This document shows positions 45,673-56,867 of a stretch of 64,000 bases of DNA, in pieces. Origin of the DNA: Corinectria fuckeliana (lineage: Eukaryota; Ascomycota; Sordariomycetes; Hypocreales; Nectriaceae). Position numbers and translations under genes: made by a program. The stretch lies in NCBI GenBank assembly GCA_019137255.1, contig WPDH01000100.1:124001-188000 (forward strand), written 5' to 3'. Under the pieces are notes generated by a model. It was not told the origin of the DNA and made no database searches. It saw only the letters and a program-made list of their open reading frames with translations. Each line of letters begins with the position of its first letter. Positions within the stretch are counted from its first letter, which is position 1.

Positions 45673-46821
45673 ATGGCAATCCCTTGGGACTCGTAAGTTT
45701 CTTTGTCGTTTGAGCCGGCGGAGACGGTACGGTACGGAACGACCGACCATCGTGGCTAACCTCCAACCCTCAACACCAACAGCATCCGCTCCCTCGCCCT
45801 CTTCTTCGGCCCTATCCTCGTTCCCAAGGCCATCAGCTACTACCGCTCCCTCCGGGCCGCCTCCGCCGCCCGCAACTTGCCCATCCAACCCGTCCCCGGC
45901 CGCATCCGCCTCGTCCTCGCCCTCCTCGCCGGCCTGGCCCTCGCCTGCCTCGCCAAGACGCTCGCGCCCTTCGGCCCCGAGAACCTCTTCCTCGCCACGG
46001 ACAGCCGCCTGCAGATCCCCGTCGACGTGCTCTTCAACCGCGTCGCCGCCGCCCGCGACCTGACCCTCGCCGACGAGCGCCTGCGCGCCCGCTTCGTCAA
46101 CCTCGAGAGCCGTCTGCTCTACCTCCAGTTCGGCCCCGACGTCGTCGCCCACTGCCCATTCTGCTCGGCCGACGAGCCCAAGAGCTACTTCTACTATGCC
46201 CTCCCCTCGCTGCTGTGGCCGCACATCGCCAACCTCGCCGTCGTGGCCGTCGTGACGTCGTCCTCGCTTACAGGCCGCCACGGCGCCCAGTGGCGCTCCC
46301 TGGCTACCATTGCCGCCTGCGTCCTGGGCGCCCTCGACGTCTGGTTCGTCAGCTCCTACAACTACCAGGCCAACGCCCGCGCCCTGCGCCTCCCGGACGT
46401 CGACTTTTTCTTCTGGGACCTGCGCGTCTACCGGCTTTTGGCGCTCGCATCGCTCGACGCCCTCCTCGCCTGGGTGCTGTACCTAGCCTCGACCAACCGG
46501 GCCTTCGTCGAGCCCCCTTCAGCCGCCCAGCGCGTCGAGACGGCCAGCCGTGCCCTGCTGCTCGTGCGCAGCAAGCTGAGCGCTCTGGGCATCGTTAAGA
46601 ACACGGCGCTGCGGGACGAGGACCTGCGTTCGCGCAGCCAGGCGTACTGGGCGCACGAGGTGCGTCTGATGCGCGAGGTGATGGAGGAGCGGGAGGTGAT
46701 AGAAGGCGTCAATAATGCGCTGGGCAACCGCATCGACATCCAGGCCATCACGAGGGATGCCGAGGCGTACGCGCACAATGTGTTACAGCCATTGCAGCCC
46801 GCGTCGGCGGATGGCAGCTAG
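45673..46821 (+). CDS. Conserved fungal multi-span membrane protein, unknown function
   Basis: A tiny first exon (45673-45692, MAIPWDS) is joined across a 90-bp intron to 45783-46821, giving 352 residues. The junction restores SIRSLALFFGPILVPKAISY. About four or five hydrophobic spans are visible: near 10-25, RLVLALLAGLALACLAKTL (about 50), SLLWPHIANLAVVAVV, LATIAACVLGALDVWFVSS and LLALASLDALLAWVLYLAS. A loop has CPFCS. The C-terminal 100 residues are soluble and helical. I recognise it only as a fungal-specific hypothetical; no enzymatic motif is apparent. Codon use is strongly GC-rich at third positions, like other conserved genes here, which supports expression. Confidence 0.75.
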
Positions 46822-47098
46822 TATAGTAGTGTCCCCCCTGCCGCAGCTATCCCAATCATCAAGACAACCTATTCGTACAAGAATTCCCGCGCCCATCACT
46901 TGTTGGTCGTCTCGACCCTCCTCTTGTCAATGTGGTTCGTCTTTCTTTTAAGAACCCGTCTTTTTTTTCAAGAACCATCAGAACGTCCATCACCAGCAGC
47001 CTCAAGCTTCCACCTTTGAAACAAGCCCCATACAAAGTCATCAACACCCGCTGCGAACTGCGCAGTCTTCAGAACAGAAGCCACCGGCCCATTCGACA

Positions 47099-48920
47099 TT
47101 AATGTCCAGACGCCGGCCTCGTAGGACCCGTCACTACACTGCTCGTACTGCCCTTTCTTGACGACGAAGCCTCCCCGGAGCCCTCTTGCGCGCTGCGCTC
47201 TAGGAAGTGGGTCCATAGATCGGCGAGGGACTCCCGGTCCTTGGCGGAGGTGGGCTCGGCGAAGACGTCGGCGTTGAGCGACGGCGAGCTGGGGGTGCGG
47301 TGAAAGGGCGACATGGGCAGGCGGAGGCTGTTGGTCGAGGTGCCTGGGCGGGTGAGGCCGGCTTGCTCGCGCTGTTCGTCTGTCCAGGCGAGGTAGCCGG
47401 CCATGATTTGGAGGACCTGGAAGCGCTTGACGTCGCCGCGGTCGAGGGTGAGGAAGTGCAGGAGGTGATTAGTGACGATTTGCCTGGATGGGCATGTTAG
47501 CAGGCAAAGCTGGTAAATAGACACGTAGAGGATACTAACCTGTCCACGTTATCTTCTGGTTTCGTCTTCTTGAGGTACCGGAGCGCTTTGGTCAGGTGGT
47601 CGTTTAAAACGATGGCCTCGTGCCTTAACTTGCCGATCAGGAGGTTCTTTTCCTTGACCTCCTTCTCGTACGGTGCCGTCCGCTCAAGCTCCTGGGTCAG
47701 CGTCGACTTGGCGGCCTCGGCCTCGGCAGCGCGAGCGTCGGCGTCTTGCACCAGCTTCTTCAGGCCCTGGATCTGCTCCTCGGTGGTCTCGACCATCTCG
47801 CGCAGCTCCTTCTTGCGGGCGTCCTGGATCTCGCGCAGGGCGTTTTGAAGGTTGTCGATGAGCGTCATCTGGCTGTCCCGCTCTGAGGTGGCGCTGTCGT
47901 AGCCCTGCCTCAGGGCCAGGACCTGCTCCTCCAGCTCCGAGACCTTGTCGCTCAGCGTCTCCTTGATGGAGCGCTCCTCCATGGCGATGACCTCCCACTC
48001 GCCCATGGCGTTGGCCGTCGTCTCCATCTCCTCCTTGAGGTGCTGGACCATGCGCACCAGCTCCTCCTTCTCCTTCTGCCAGTTCTGTGCAGACAGGTTG
48101 TTGCGGCTCCGGAGGGTGTTGAGTTCCCGCGTCGCATCTTGTAGGTCCTCCTTGAGTTTGCTGACGTCGTCTCCCGATGACTGGGCCGCGTTCTGGAGCT
48201 CCTCGTTCTGTGCTTCCAACTCTTCCACCCGCTCCTTGGCTTCTTCCAGTTCTGCCTTGTCTCGCCGTAGTCTGTCGCTTAGGGTCTCCTTGATTTTCTC
48301 TACCCGCCCGAGGAGGGTCTGGTACTGCTCTTCCGCGTTCTCCTTGGCGGCGTTGCTCTCCTCGAGATCCGACTGGAGCTGTGTCACCTCGCTGCTGTGG
48401 GACTCTTGGATGCTCTCGAGCTGCTTCCGTAGCTGCTCCACCTCGGCCCGCAGAGCCTCTCGTTCCTTGCCCATGGCCTCGAGCTTCGCGGATGTGTCTG
48501 AGTCGTCCGTCTTCTCGCCATCGGCCGTCGGAATCGGTAGCCCATTGCTCTTGGGCTCTACCGCATGTCCGTTGCTCTCAGCGGCGGGGTTCGCACCATC
48601 GGTGGGAGTCTCCTGGAGTCTCAAGTCAGCGCGCGAGGATGCATAACTGGAGAGTTATAGCCACGCACCGGCTGCGTGGGCGTGTCGGGCTCCTCGTCTA
48701 TATTTTCAGTCTCCTGCCTGGCATCTCCGTTGCCAGCCGAAGCGGGGTCCTTGTTCTTGTTTGCGTTCTTCTTCTTCTTGTTGTTCTTCTTCTTGGACGA
48801 CGCTGCGCATGTAGACACCCATCAGGACACGTTCTCGGCTGCCAATTGCAAGGAGCGGGGGGGTCACGCACCTGAATTCGACGCCTGGATCGGGTCTGTC
48901 GCAGCCGCGGAAGACATCAT
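47099..48920 (-). CDS. RUD3: RUD3-like golgin with GRAB domain
   Basis: Four exons (48920-48872, 48802-48669, 48612-47540, 47483-47099) encode 546 residues. A Lys/Asn-rich low-complexity start (SSKKKNNKKKKNANKNK) is followed by an acidic linker and about 300 residues of heptad-rich coiled coil. Near the C-terminus the GRIP-related Arf-binding (GRAB) domain shows VDRQIVTNHLLHFLTL then FQVLQIMAGYLAWTDEQRE. A Ser/Pro-rich tail ends the protein. In yeast, Rud3 is a cis-Golgi tether recruited by Arf1 through GRAB and by Erv14. The last intron falls at the first residues of GRAB (AG|G, Arg). The start could be the second ATG at 48917; both give the same frame. Confidence 0.9.
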
Positions 48921-49927
48921 GAGAGGGCGATGCGCCAGCCAGAAGCATCAGCGTCCACGGCGATTACGGATTCGAGCGTTGCGTAGCGTTGCGTCGCGCG
49001 CGTGGTGTTGAGTCGTTGCAAGCGAGTGTCGGGAGTCCCACCACGTCAGCTGGAATTAGAGAAGCGGAGGCTGCTGGAGCATGGAATTTAGCGAGCTCCA
49101 GCGGCCTCGGGGCATTTGCTAATGGCGTCGGGGTCGGCACCAACTACGTCCGTCCGGGCTTGGACAGGATTCTAGATTATTATACCGGGATTGCCCTGCG
49201 TTTATATCGCAGCATCGAGTTTTTGCTCTTGGGATTCACCGGACTACTCAAACAATGCCTGGGAACGAATGACGTGTAGTGAGATGTGTCAACTGTGACG
49301 CTGCCGTGTTTACTTGCAATGGCAAATGGCTAGATTGGTCCAATGATGACGGTGCCGAGGCAACGCAATGCATTACTGCGAGCTTGGGGGACTTCTAGTG
49401 CTGGATAAAAAGCACGTAACTCATACGAATATATTGCAACAAACTTACATATCCATACCTTTTTATAAAAGCACAGCGAAATTGCTTCATAATTCCTTGA
49501 GAGCAAGGTGATATCGCCGTTGAGGCTCAGTGGACTGGGCTACTAAGGACTTTGAGGCAGCTTAGTCATCGTCTCTGGGAACAGCTAAAACTATCGCAGC
49601 TTCGGGCCCATTTCGTCTTTTTTTCTCTTCCTCTTCACATATTTTACCCTTCACAGTCATTCCAAAAGAAAAAAGACCGCTTTCCGTGGCTTTTTCACCA
49701 TGACTGCGAAGTAGAACATTAACGCCTTTCTTAATCCTGTTGCTTGCTCACACTTTTCTACGAGCGCAACGGGTTCGCTTATGTGCGTACATATAACCTC
49801 ACAATGGGGGACATGATCTTTGCCTGGTTTAGTGAAAAATGAATGCCCAGCTCTCATTATGGACTTTTTGCCTATCCTTAGATCGCCGTAGACTCCAAGA
49901 AGATCAACGCACAGTATAACTACGTAA
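48921..49927. other. Intergenic region, RUD3 promoter / NOP15 3' side
   Basis: About 1 kb. Left: RUD3 promoter with GCGTTGCG repeats at about 48976-48993. Right: AT-rich 3' flank of NOP15. The 96-aa ORF at 48989-49279 has no motif. Confidence 0.5.
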
Positions 49928-51182
49928 CTAAGCTTTCGCCTTGCGGCCCTTCCCTCTTGTTGCCTTGGCCCTTGTGGCCTTGGCCTTGGGAGCAGCCTTC
50001 GTCTTGACATCGACCTCGACTTCAACCTCAGGCTCCTCCTCTGCCTCCGGCTTGGACTCCTCAACGGCCTCAACAGTCTCCTCAGCCTTCGTAACCTCAT
50101 CCTCCTTGACCTCCTCCTTCTCGGCCGGCGCATCCTCAATGGCCTCGACTTCGGCCTCCTTCTCAATGGGCGCAGGGGCGGGGACCTCCTTCATCTCAGG
50201 AGCCTCGAACTCGTAACCAATCTCCTTGAGCTTGGCAGCCTTCTTGGCTCGCTTGCTCTGCTCGTTCGAGACCTTGTTCGCCCAGGCAGACTCTGTGAGG
50301 GGCTTTTGCAGCTTGTTGCCAGCTATCTTGTTCCAGGGAACCTTCTTGAAACGTCGGTTGGCACCCTTGAACAGGTCGTCGTGCACCTGGTCCTGAGGGA
50401 TAATTCGGCACTTGAGAATGTGTCCAAACAAGAGGTAGTTGTTCATGGTCTTGGCCACAATCTCAGCCGTGGAAGCCTCGGCGAACTCGACAAAAGCAAA
50501 GTGCTTGCTGGCGCCAGTCTTCTTGTTTCGCGACAGTCGCAGCTTGTTGATGGTGCCGAACTGCTCAAAGTACTGTCGCATCTCATGTTCGTAGAAACCG
50601 TGGGGAACACGGCCAATATAGAGGACACCAGTCTCTCCTCCGGAGGTCTTTGCAGCTTGTTGGACCTGCTTGGAAACCTTGGGGATTTTGCCAACGTCCT
50701 GTCCCTCCTTGAAGAGGTTGTCGCCCTCGGTCATGTCCTCGTCGCCAGAATCTAGCTCAGTTGCGAGAGCCTGGACCTGCTTGCCGTCCTCTTCCTCATC
50801 GTCGGACGAGACATCGGGAACTTCGATCGTGGCATCCTCCTCCTCGACCTTCTCCTCAACAGGCTTGGCGGCCTTCTTGGTCTTTTGCGCTGGCTTCTTG
50901 ACGGGCTTGGCTTCGGCGGTAGCCTTCTTGACCGACTTCTGCTTCTTCAGCGACACGGGCGATGCATCCTCGGGGGCTGTTGGGGTGCTGTTAGCAAAGA
51001 GCGAACGGCCGTCCAAGTCAATGGGCAGGCTGACCTTTGCGCTTGGCCTTGGGCGAGGCCTTGGCGGATTTGCCGGCGTTGTTGAGTTTTTGGACCTCGG
51101 GGAGAGCTTTCGAACGTTAGAATATGCGGCGCCGTCTCTTGCGAATGCACTCACGCTTTCGTTTCCTTAGTTCGGGAGCCAT
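49928..51182 (-). CDS. NOP15: Nop15/NIFK-type nucleolar RRM protein
   Basis: Three exons (51182-51155, 51106-51035, 50976-49928) encode 382 residues. The first exons read MAPELRKRK then PLPEVQKLNNAGKSA, in a different frame from the open frame seen across the 48-bp first intron. After an acidic, Lys-rich region comes one RRM with RNP2 VLYIGRVP (about 183) and RNP1 KHFAFVEF. It is followed by the family-specific LKCRIIPQDQVHDDLF, RRFKKVPWNKIAGNKL. The C-terminus is a long Glu/Lys/Ala tail ending KGRKAKA. Nop15 is needed for 60S assembly (27S pre-rRNA, ITS2 removal) in the nucleolus. The upstream region has GAAAAAATTT at 51258-51267, an RRPE-like box like those of UTP7/TSR1. Confidence 0.92.
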
Positions 51183-51639
51183 TGTTGCGATTGTTGCGGA
51201 GTCGATGCCAAACAGTACACAAAGGCTCGGCAGCTGGGAAAGCGAGAGGTGGGTGAAGAAAAAATTTGGGATTCTGCCGTAGTACGTAGAGCGGTGAGGG
51301 CCCACTATCAGTTTATCGGCAGGTGGTGAGGGTCGCGGGTTTCTGTCGAAGTCAGTGCTTGGTCCACTGGAAAGGTGCCTGGGAGAGTTCATCTTACAAG
51401 GAGTCTCATCGTGCAGGCAACTATGGGATTTTCTCGATAACAGCACGCTGAGAGACTCTTTTAATTCACGGCCCATCTCAACCTTCGAAGTGAGACCAGG
51501 GTAGGAGGAAAGCCTGTTGACAGCACTAAAGTGTTTTACTCAGCTTAGGGAGCTTGTCCATACCCAGTGCCTGAGGTACAGCAAAGGCATTCGCTCAGAA
51601 CGCTTGTCCTCCTACCTACAAACCCACAAAGCCTCCAAC
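51183..51639. promoter_or_regulatory. Divergent NOP15-SMN1 promoter
   Basis: 457 bp between two RNA-metabolism genes. GAAAAAATTT lies at 51258-51267, about 80 bp from the NOP15 start, and matches the AAAWTTT core of an RRPE. No TATA box is evident. Confidence 0.45.
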
Positions 51640-52351
51640 ATGGGCGGAAACCAGAAGGACCTCAGCCATGAGGAGGTTTGGGATGACTCGGCCCTCATCG
51701 ACTCCTGGAACGAAGCCTTACAGGAGTACAAGGTGAGTCTGCCCCCGGGACTCCGTTATCATGTGCAACCGACTAAATCATCTGGCAGAAATACCACAGT
51801 GTCCATGCGAAAGGTGGAAGCGTGAGAGACTTGGAACCCAGTAACCAGTCAGTACTATCCGCGATGCAATATAGATAGATGATCTAAGACGGTGCAATCT
51901 TATAGGACCGCAGTCAAACGAGAAACTCAGAGTGATCAGCCGGAAGATTCATCTGACGACGTCGAAATTGCCAGAGAAACAGCTCCAGCCGACAAGGGAA
52001 CTGCGGACGAAAACGTACGTGACCGTTCGCCTTGCTGTTATGAAGATCAAACGTGATAGCATCCCTTCCTCCCATCAAATCTCTAATACAGACCAGGGAA
52101 CAACGGCCATGCAAGACGGGCCTTCGGGCCAGGGTCCCAAAACTGGCCCAGGTACATTCCCAGTGCAAGCTGTACTCGGATCAGGTATGTTGAAGCTCCA
52201 GTTCCTCACGCCTTACCTATAGTTACCGATGAAAGAACCTATAGTACAAGACGAAAGCCTCAAGAAGCTTCTAATGTCGTGGTACTACGCCGGCTACTAC
52301 ACTGGAATGTTCGAGGGCCAACAGCAAGCCCAGCGAAGCCGAGAATCCTAA
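51640..52351 (+). CDS. SMN1: Survival motor neuron (SMN) homologue
   Basis: Five small exons (51640-51732, 51789-51847, 51906-52014, 52097-52184, 52245-52351) encode 151 residues, almost the length of fission yeast Smn1. The N-terminal Gemin2-binding helix reads HEEVWDDSALIDSWNEALQE. The middle is acidic and Ser-rich with no Tudor domain, as in yeast-type SMN. The last exon gives the YG box, LLMSWYYAGYYTGMFEGQ, which drives oligomerisation. SMN loads Sm cores onto snRNAs. Alternative acceptors in exons 4 and 5 give frames that destroy the YG box, so I chose the ones that keep it (ACCAG at 52096, CTATAG at 52244). Four introns in 456 coding bases is a high density. Cellular place: cytosol and nucleus. 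Confidence 0.88.
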
Positions 52352-53965
52352 AGCCAAGACGTCGTGGTCGGGGCTGAGCACCGGAGGAACAGAAGCCGCG
52401 TGGGACGGTTGAAAGGCTGCAGCTCTATCCGATCTGACGGGCTGCGACAAGATGTGTTGCATATGCGGGCGACTTGCCGGCGCCAAATAGTTGTTGCTCT
52501 CGTGGCCGTGTCAGAACAGTCAAGGCGACCGCAAAGGCCAAACGGAGTGCAAACACGGAGTGCCTCTCCCTGATCAGCTGTGAACGGCGACCTTGCGCCG
52601 TGAGGGTGGCTGGCTGCTGGCACGTTGTCGTTGTTGAGCAGGAGTAGTTGCGCTGTGGGGGATTCGTTTCAAGTTTGGGACGCTGCGTTCTGGGGGTTAT
52701 TGGCTGCCTCTCAGCTAGGTAGGGTTATGATGGGAGACCAAGTCTTATTTGAGATTCTCGAGCAATTTGGGGACTGACTGTTTCTGGCTTCGAGACGCGA
52801 GAGTACATAGGAGCAACTGCCTTAGAAAGGAAGGCGGATGGCCGCGCAGGGTGCTTGGTTGTCTTGCAGGCCATGTGAGGATAACTCATCAGCACAATCA
52901 TGAGAATTCCCGAGACGCCACGAGTACGAGTCCTATGATAAGGCCAAGTAGTCCACGCAACAAAATAACCAAGACATGCAGAAGCATGAGATTATCGTTG
53001 AATTGTTCGAGTTGGCGGTCTCTGTTTAGTTGATGAAGCTAAGCTGCCCGTCGTTGGTGGGTCAGCAGCACACTTACGACAGCATGGTGATGCGTTAGTC
53101 GCAGGGTTTCATACGGGTCGCGATGATACCGGGCAGTTTGAGCCACCGTAGATCGGATGCCAAGATTTCCATCTCTGCACCCAGGCTTCTGGATTAGCTT
53201 AAGGGTTTTTGTGGTTGAGACGGGTTGGTAACCGGCCGATGCGACGCTGTAGGCTAGGCGATGTTTGTCCAATGTAAGCCTTTGAGTGCATGCATCGTCT
53301 TCACAAGCGACAGAGATGGAGATGCAGAAGATAAAGAAATTGCGTCATCACCTTCAGACGGTCAACTGTGAAAACGGTCGCTCTCACGGCTAGAGCAGAC
53401 TTGGAAGCGGCCCTACGCTTGTCTCAGTGGTTTGCCGCTTCAGGTCTCAGCAAGGGTGCAGAGCGACAACACCAAACACGACCCGAGACGAATCTGCCAC
53501 AGCAAAACCCTCTCCCGCGTCCCTGGCCCGTCGCAGAAGCCGGACTAACTGGCTCGGACTCTTCCACAGCCGAAGGGGCCAAGGAACCGGAGCCGCGTTT
53601 CGTGCGGCTACTGCTGAAGCCGACCTTCACGGCACATTTTAGCTGCGTGGAATGGAACGTTGAGCGACTGCATGTCGTTTCGGGGGTTGGATGATATAAG
53701 TCGCCAGGCGTCCCCGAGTCTCTGCTTCAAAATAGTCGCAACTTGTTTTGGCCATCTCTTATTCACAACCTGTCCGCCCGTTTCGCTCTTTTATTATTAT
53801 TCTCATTCTTCACGAGCAGGCCCTCGACTTTCCTTGAGCCACAATCGCTAGGTCGATTTGAAGGCCCTGTTTTTTCGCTTTTCCATCCTTTGACAGGACT
53901 ACTACCCGTGTGCAAAGCCCAATCCTTATAATACTGTTATTCATCTACCCATCTACACCGACAGG
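52352..53965. other. Intergenic region, SMN1 / cupredoxin-like gene
   Basis: 1.6 kb. It holds the promoter and a T/C-rich leader (53700-53965) of the secreted protein gene. ORFs at 53368-53694 on both strands lack motifs. Confidence 0.5.
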
Positions 53966-55062
53966 ATGAAGCTCTCAACTACTCTATCTCTGGCTATGGC
54001 TATGGCGCCTCTCTCGCTTGCCGCCTCTGTCCGCGACCCTAGCCCTTTCCGGTTATCTCGACGAAACCGCCACGGGGACAACAACGGGGACAACAGCGGC
54101 CAGGATGCTGCGAATGCAATTGAGATCGACCTCGGCGGCGGCGGCGGCGGCAAGGGCTCAGGCAGGAAGTCCAAGGGCAGCAACAAGGGCCAGGTCATCA
54201 TCATCTGGGTCAACTCTGGAAACGGCGCCGCGACCACCACAGTCAACCAAAAGGTCACCGTCACCCAGACCGTCACCGCTGGAGCTGGCGGGGGTGCAGC
54301 TGCCACCACGCCGGCCGCCGCCGCCGCGTCTCACACCGTCACCGTCGGCGGACCGGGCGGCCTGGTGTACCAGCCGGACCAGCTCGACCAGGTCCCCATC
54401 GGCGACACCGTCATCTTCGAGTTCCTGTCGCAGAACCACACCGTCACCCAGTCTTCCTTTGACAAGCCCTGCGATCTGCTCGAGGGCGGCATGGACTCTG
54501 GCTTCATGCCCAACCCCAACAACACTGTGTCGCCGCCTCCCCAGGTTGCCATGCAAGTCATGGTCGACACCCCTCTGTGTAAGTCACCTACCATCCCGCC
54601 CCAAGCACGATGCAGACGAACGACACTAACGCAGCGCAGGGTTCTACTGCAAGCAGGGTAACCACTGCGGCATGGGCATGGTCTTCTCCATCAACCCGAC
54701 CGCGGACAAGACGCAGGCCAAGTTCCAGCAGCTCGCCATCAAGGAGAAGGGCGCGGGCGCCTCGACGCCCATCACGAAGCCCGCTGCGACGACACCTAGC
54801 GAAGGCGAGGCAGCCGCTTCGTCAACGCCGGCCAGCACGCCCACGGGAACCGCTGTAGCCACGCCTGGGGAGGGCACCTTGGGCAGCGACGGCAGCTGTA
54901 CTTGTGTCGTGGTATGCCAAGCGGGCTCGTTCCCAGCCGAGGCCCAGGGTGTTGGTTCTTTCGGCGGCCAGTCCGGTGAGTCTACTTCCAAGTGTTTGAC
55001 TTGACGCGAGTCCCTACTAACATCTCTCAGGCGGATTGCCCATCAATATGGCCGCGTTATAA
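53966..55062 (+). CDS. Secreted cupredoxin-fold serine-rich protein
   Basis: Three exons (53966-54578, 54640-54975, 55031-55062) encode 326 residues. Signal peptide about 1-19 (MKLSTTLSLAMAMAPLSLAA). A Gly/Lys-rich region and a Thr/Ala-rich linker (VNQKVTVTQTVTAGA) follow. The cupredoxin domain (about 120-250) shows HTVTVGGPGG, IGDTVIFEFLSQNHTVTQSS, FYCKQGNHCGMGMVFSIN. The His, Cys, His and Met spacing fits a type 1 copper site, but a role in redox is not proven. The rest is Ser/Thr/Pro/Ala-rich, with a C-terminal CTCVVVCQ. No GPI signal is evident. Related extracellular serine-rich proteins are abundant in plant-associated ascomycetes. Intron 1 splits the Trp codon before FYC; the last exon codes only GLPINMAAL. 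Confidence 0.82.
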
Positions 55063-55677
55063 ACGAGGGCAGCCGCCTCTACAAGTTGTTTGGGGTATAG
55101 GGCGATGGGTGGATGACTTACTTGCTTATACAAAGATTTTAGAGGATTGTTTGAGGTGCTTACGCGAGTAGCTTTGAGAGCTCTGAATCGCACTTCACGG
55201 GTATGAAGGTGCATATGACTGGCTCGTATAGTCTCTAAGCGAATTAATATTATGAATCCCATGTTTTGAACGTGCTTTGTTTAGGAGTTATGGATAGGTT
55301 CGATATGATTGCTGACAAACCTTTGTGTGATGGAGATCACCCACGTATTTGCTGTCCTCTCAATAGATGCATCCAGAGGCATCGTGATGGACACTCAAGA
55401 CAAGACGTAATGGGACAAAGACATCGTGAGGAGGTGCATTTAAGCGGCTAGTGTAAATGTCTCCCGAGGCAGCCCGAACCGGGCAGCCCAAATCCGTGCA
55501 CCACTTCGCCTTTGCTATCCTGATATAAATCGCATAATCGTTGTATAAGTAAGTCATGATGGTGCCGCCGCCCCGTGCCGTTTCGCCTTTCGTCCTGTCT
55601 ATCCCTCTCGTGGTGTTGTCGTGTGCGTAGGAACGTCTATGGCTAGCGAAACGAGAGCCGTCCTCTAAGTCGATGAA
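55063..55677. other. Convergent 3' region
   Basis: About 600 bp between the cupredoxin-like gene and the SERF-like gene. No gene seen. Confidence 0.5.
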
Positions 55678-56018
55678 CTATTTCTTCATCTCGGCGGCCT
55701 TCTTGGCCTCGGCTGTTGAGAAGAGCGAATAGGTCAGCAATCGAGCTCAAGAAGGGATATAGAGGGGCGTCTTACCAGCAGCCTGCTTCTGGCGCATGAT
55801 CTCGGCGGCTTGCTCCTTGGAGCGCTGCATCTCGGTGCCGCTCATGTTGTTGCCCTTCTTCTGCAGTGGCGGAAAAAAAAGAATCGAGTTAGTTCGCGGC
55901 CAGTTGGCGCAAGCCGCAGTGCGACCAGCGGCGAGGTGGGGAGACGGGGACGAACCTGGCCGGCCTGCTTCTTGAGGTTGGCCTCACGGGCCTTGTCGCG
56001 CTGGTTGCCGCGGGCCAT
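55678..56018 (-). CDS. SERF / 4F5 family small protein
   Basis: Three exons (56018-55956, 55860-55776, 55712-55678) encode 60 residues. The N-terminus MARGNQRDKAREANLKKQA is the 4F5 signature; exon 2 gives KKGNNMSGTEMQRSKEQAAE and exon 3 ends AKKAAEMKK. The protein is very basic and probably disordered or helical. Animal SERF proteins bind nucleic acid and promote amyloid aggregation; the fungal role is unknown. The introns (95 and 63 bp) have GT..AG ends and codon phases agree throughout, which gives good support despite the small size. Confidence 0.88.
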
Positions 56019-56693
56019 GTTGATAGGAAGGAAGCGGGGTGGTGGTTCGGTGGGATCGTCGAAATTCTGCGGAAGGGGCACGCAGACGAAGGGAGAGAGA
56101 AAAGTTGCGGCGGTCACAATCTCGGAGGTCTGGGAGGCGGCGGTGCGGTGACCTTTTTGGTGGTTTGCCGGGAGCCAATCGGATCGGGGGCGTTGCACCT
56201 GAATGGCCTCGCTTTTTTTTTTATAGGGGTTGAATGCAGGTACCTGGGTTTCTCTAGGGCGCCACATACAAGGCCATGTACCTTTTTGTTCGTGGGTGTG
56301 ATCCACCACTACTACTAGTAGTAACGGCCGCTTACACCGCGCCTTATCAATTGATCCTCTCGGACATGCCGCACTGGGTTTCCTTCACATACACGTCCCA
56401 GCAGCTATTCTCTGCACCCAGGTTTCGGGTTTCAAGTAATTCATTCAGCCTGTGCCGCGCCTTGTCCAACAAGCTGTCGTTGCAATTGGTAAAGGGAAGA
56501 CTGAGAAGCAGTTGTTTATCCAAGGCAAACACCCAAACCACAGGCTGATTCAGACCACCACACCGCAAGCACACGGCGTCACCAAGGTCAGAGAGCTCCC
56601 GCGGCCACGGTTTCCAGGTCATGCATCTCCGGCCATGCAGCTGACCGGCTTGCGCAGATCCCGAGCGTGAGGACGTGCACCCAAGACTACATC
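56019..56693. other. SERF promoter and possible 5' part of the next gene
   Basis: Contains an eleven-base T run at about 56213-56223. TTGCGCAG at about 56650-56657 could be an acceptor for the Cys-rich gene at 56694, but no upstream exon can be fixed. Confidence 0.4.
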
Positions 56694-56867
56694 ATGTACT
56701 CGTGCGGCTGCGCGCAAAGGGGCGAGTTCCGCCAGTGCCCTGAGAGGTTCTCGACCAACGTCCGATGCGCTGTGATGGGCCGGCGCGAGAAGCCAGTGCG
56801 CAACTACTGTCCGAAGCATCTGATCGACGAGGGCAAGAACGCGAAAGTGTACACGAGCTCGACTTGA
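56694..56867 (+). CDS. Small Cys-rich protein, 5' end uncertain
   Basis: From ATG 56694 the frame gives 57 residues; it is open further upstream to a potential acceptor at 56657 (IPSVRTCTQDYIMYSCGC). Spaced Cys occur as CTQ..CGC...C...C..YCPKH, where YCPKHLIDEG resembles a pattern seen in many fungal hypothetical proteins (YACGC..F.QC....YCPKH). The cysteines and His could bind zinc. An upstream exon is likely because related proteins are longer. No function is known. Confidence is moderate that this is coding and low for its start. Confidence 0.4.
   Translation: MYSCGCAQRGEFRQCPERFSTNVRCAVMGRREKPVRNYCPKHLIDEGKNAKVYTSST

Noticed and set aside
45556..46281. 241-aa minus-strand ORF rich in Glu, Gly and Ala
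   Set aside because: Antisense to the membrane-protein gene; composition follows from GC-skewed codons.
47945..48646. 233-aa plus-strand Ser-rich ORF
   Set aside because: Antisense to the RUD3 coiled-coil region, whose heptads are clear on the other strand.
51107..51154. Reading straight through the first intron of NOP15 to start at MSAFARDG
   Set aside because: The spliced start MAPELRKRK with GTGAGT..AAAG signals restores a frame matching the family; the read-through N-terminus does not.
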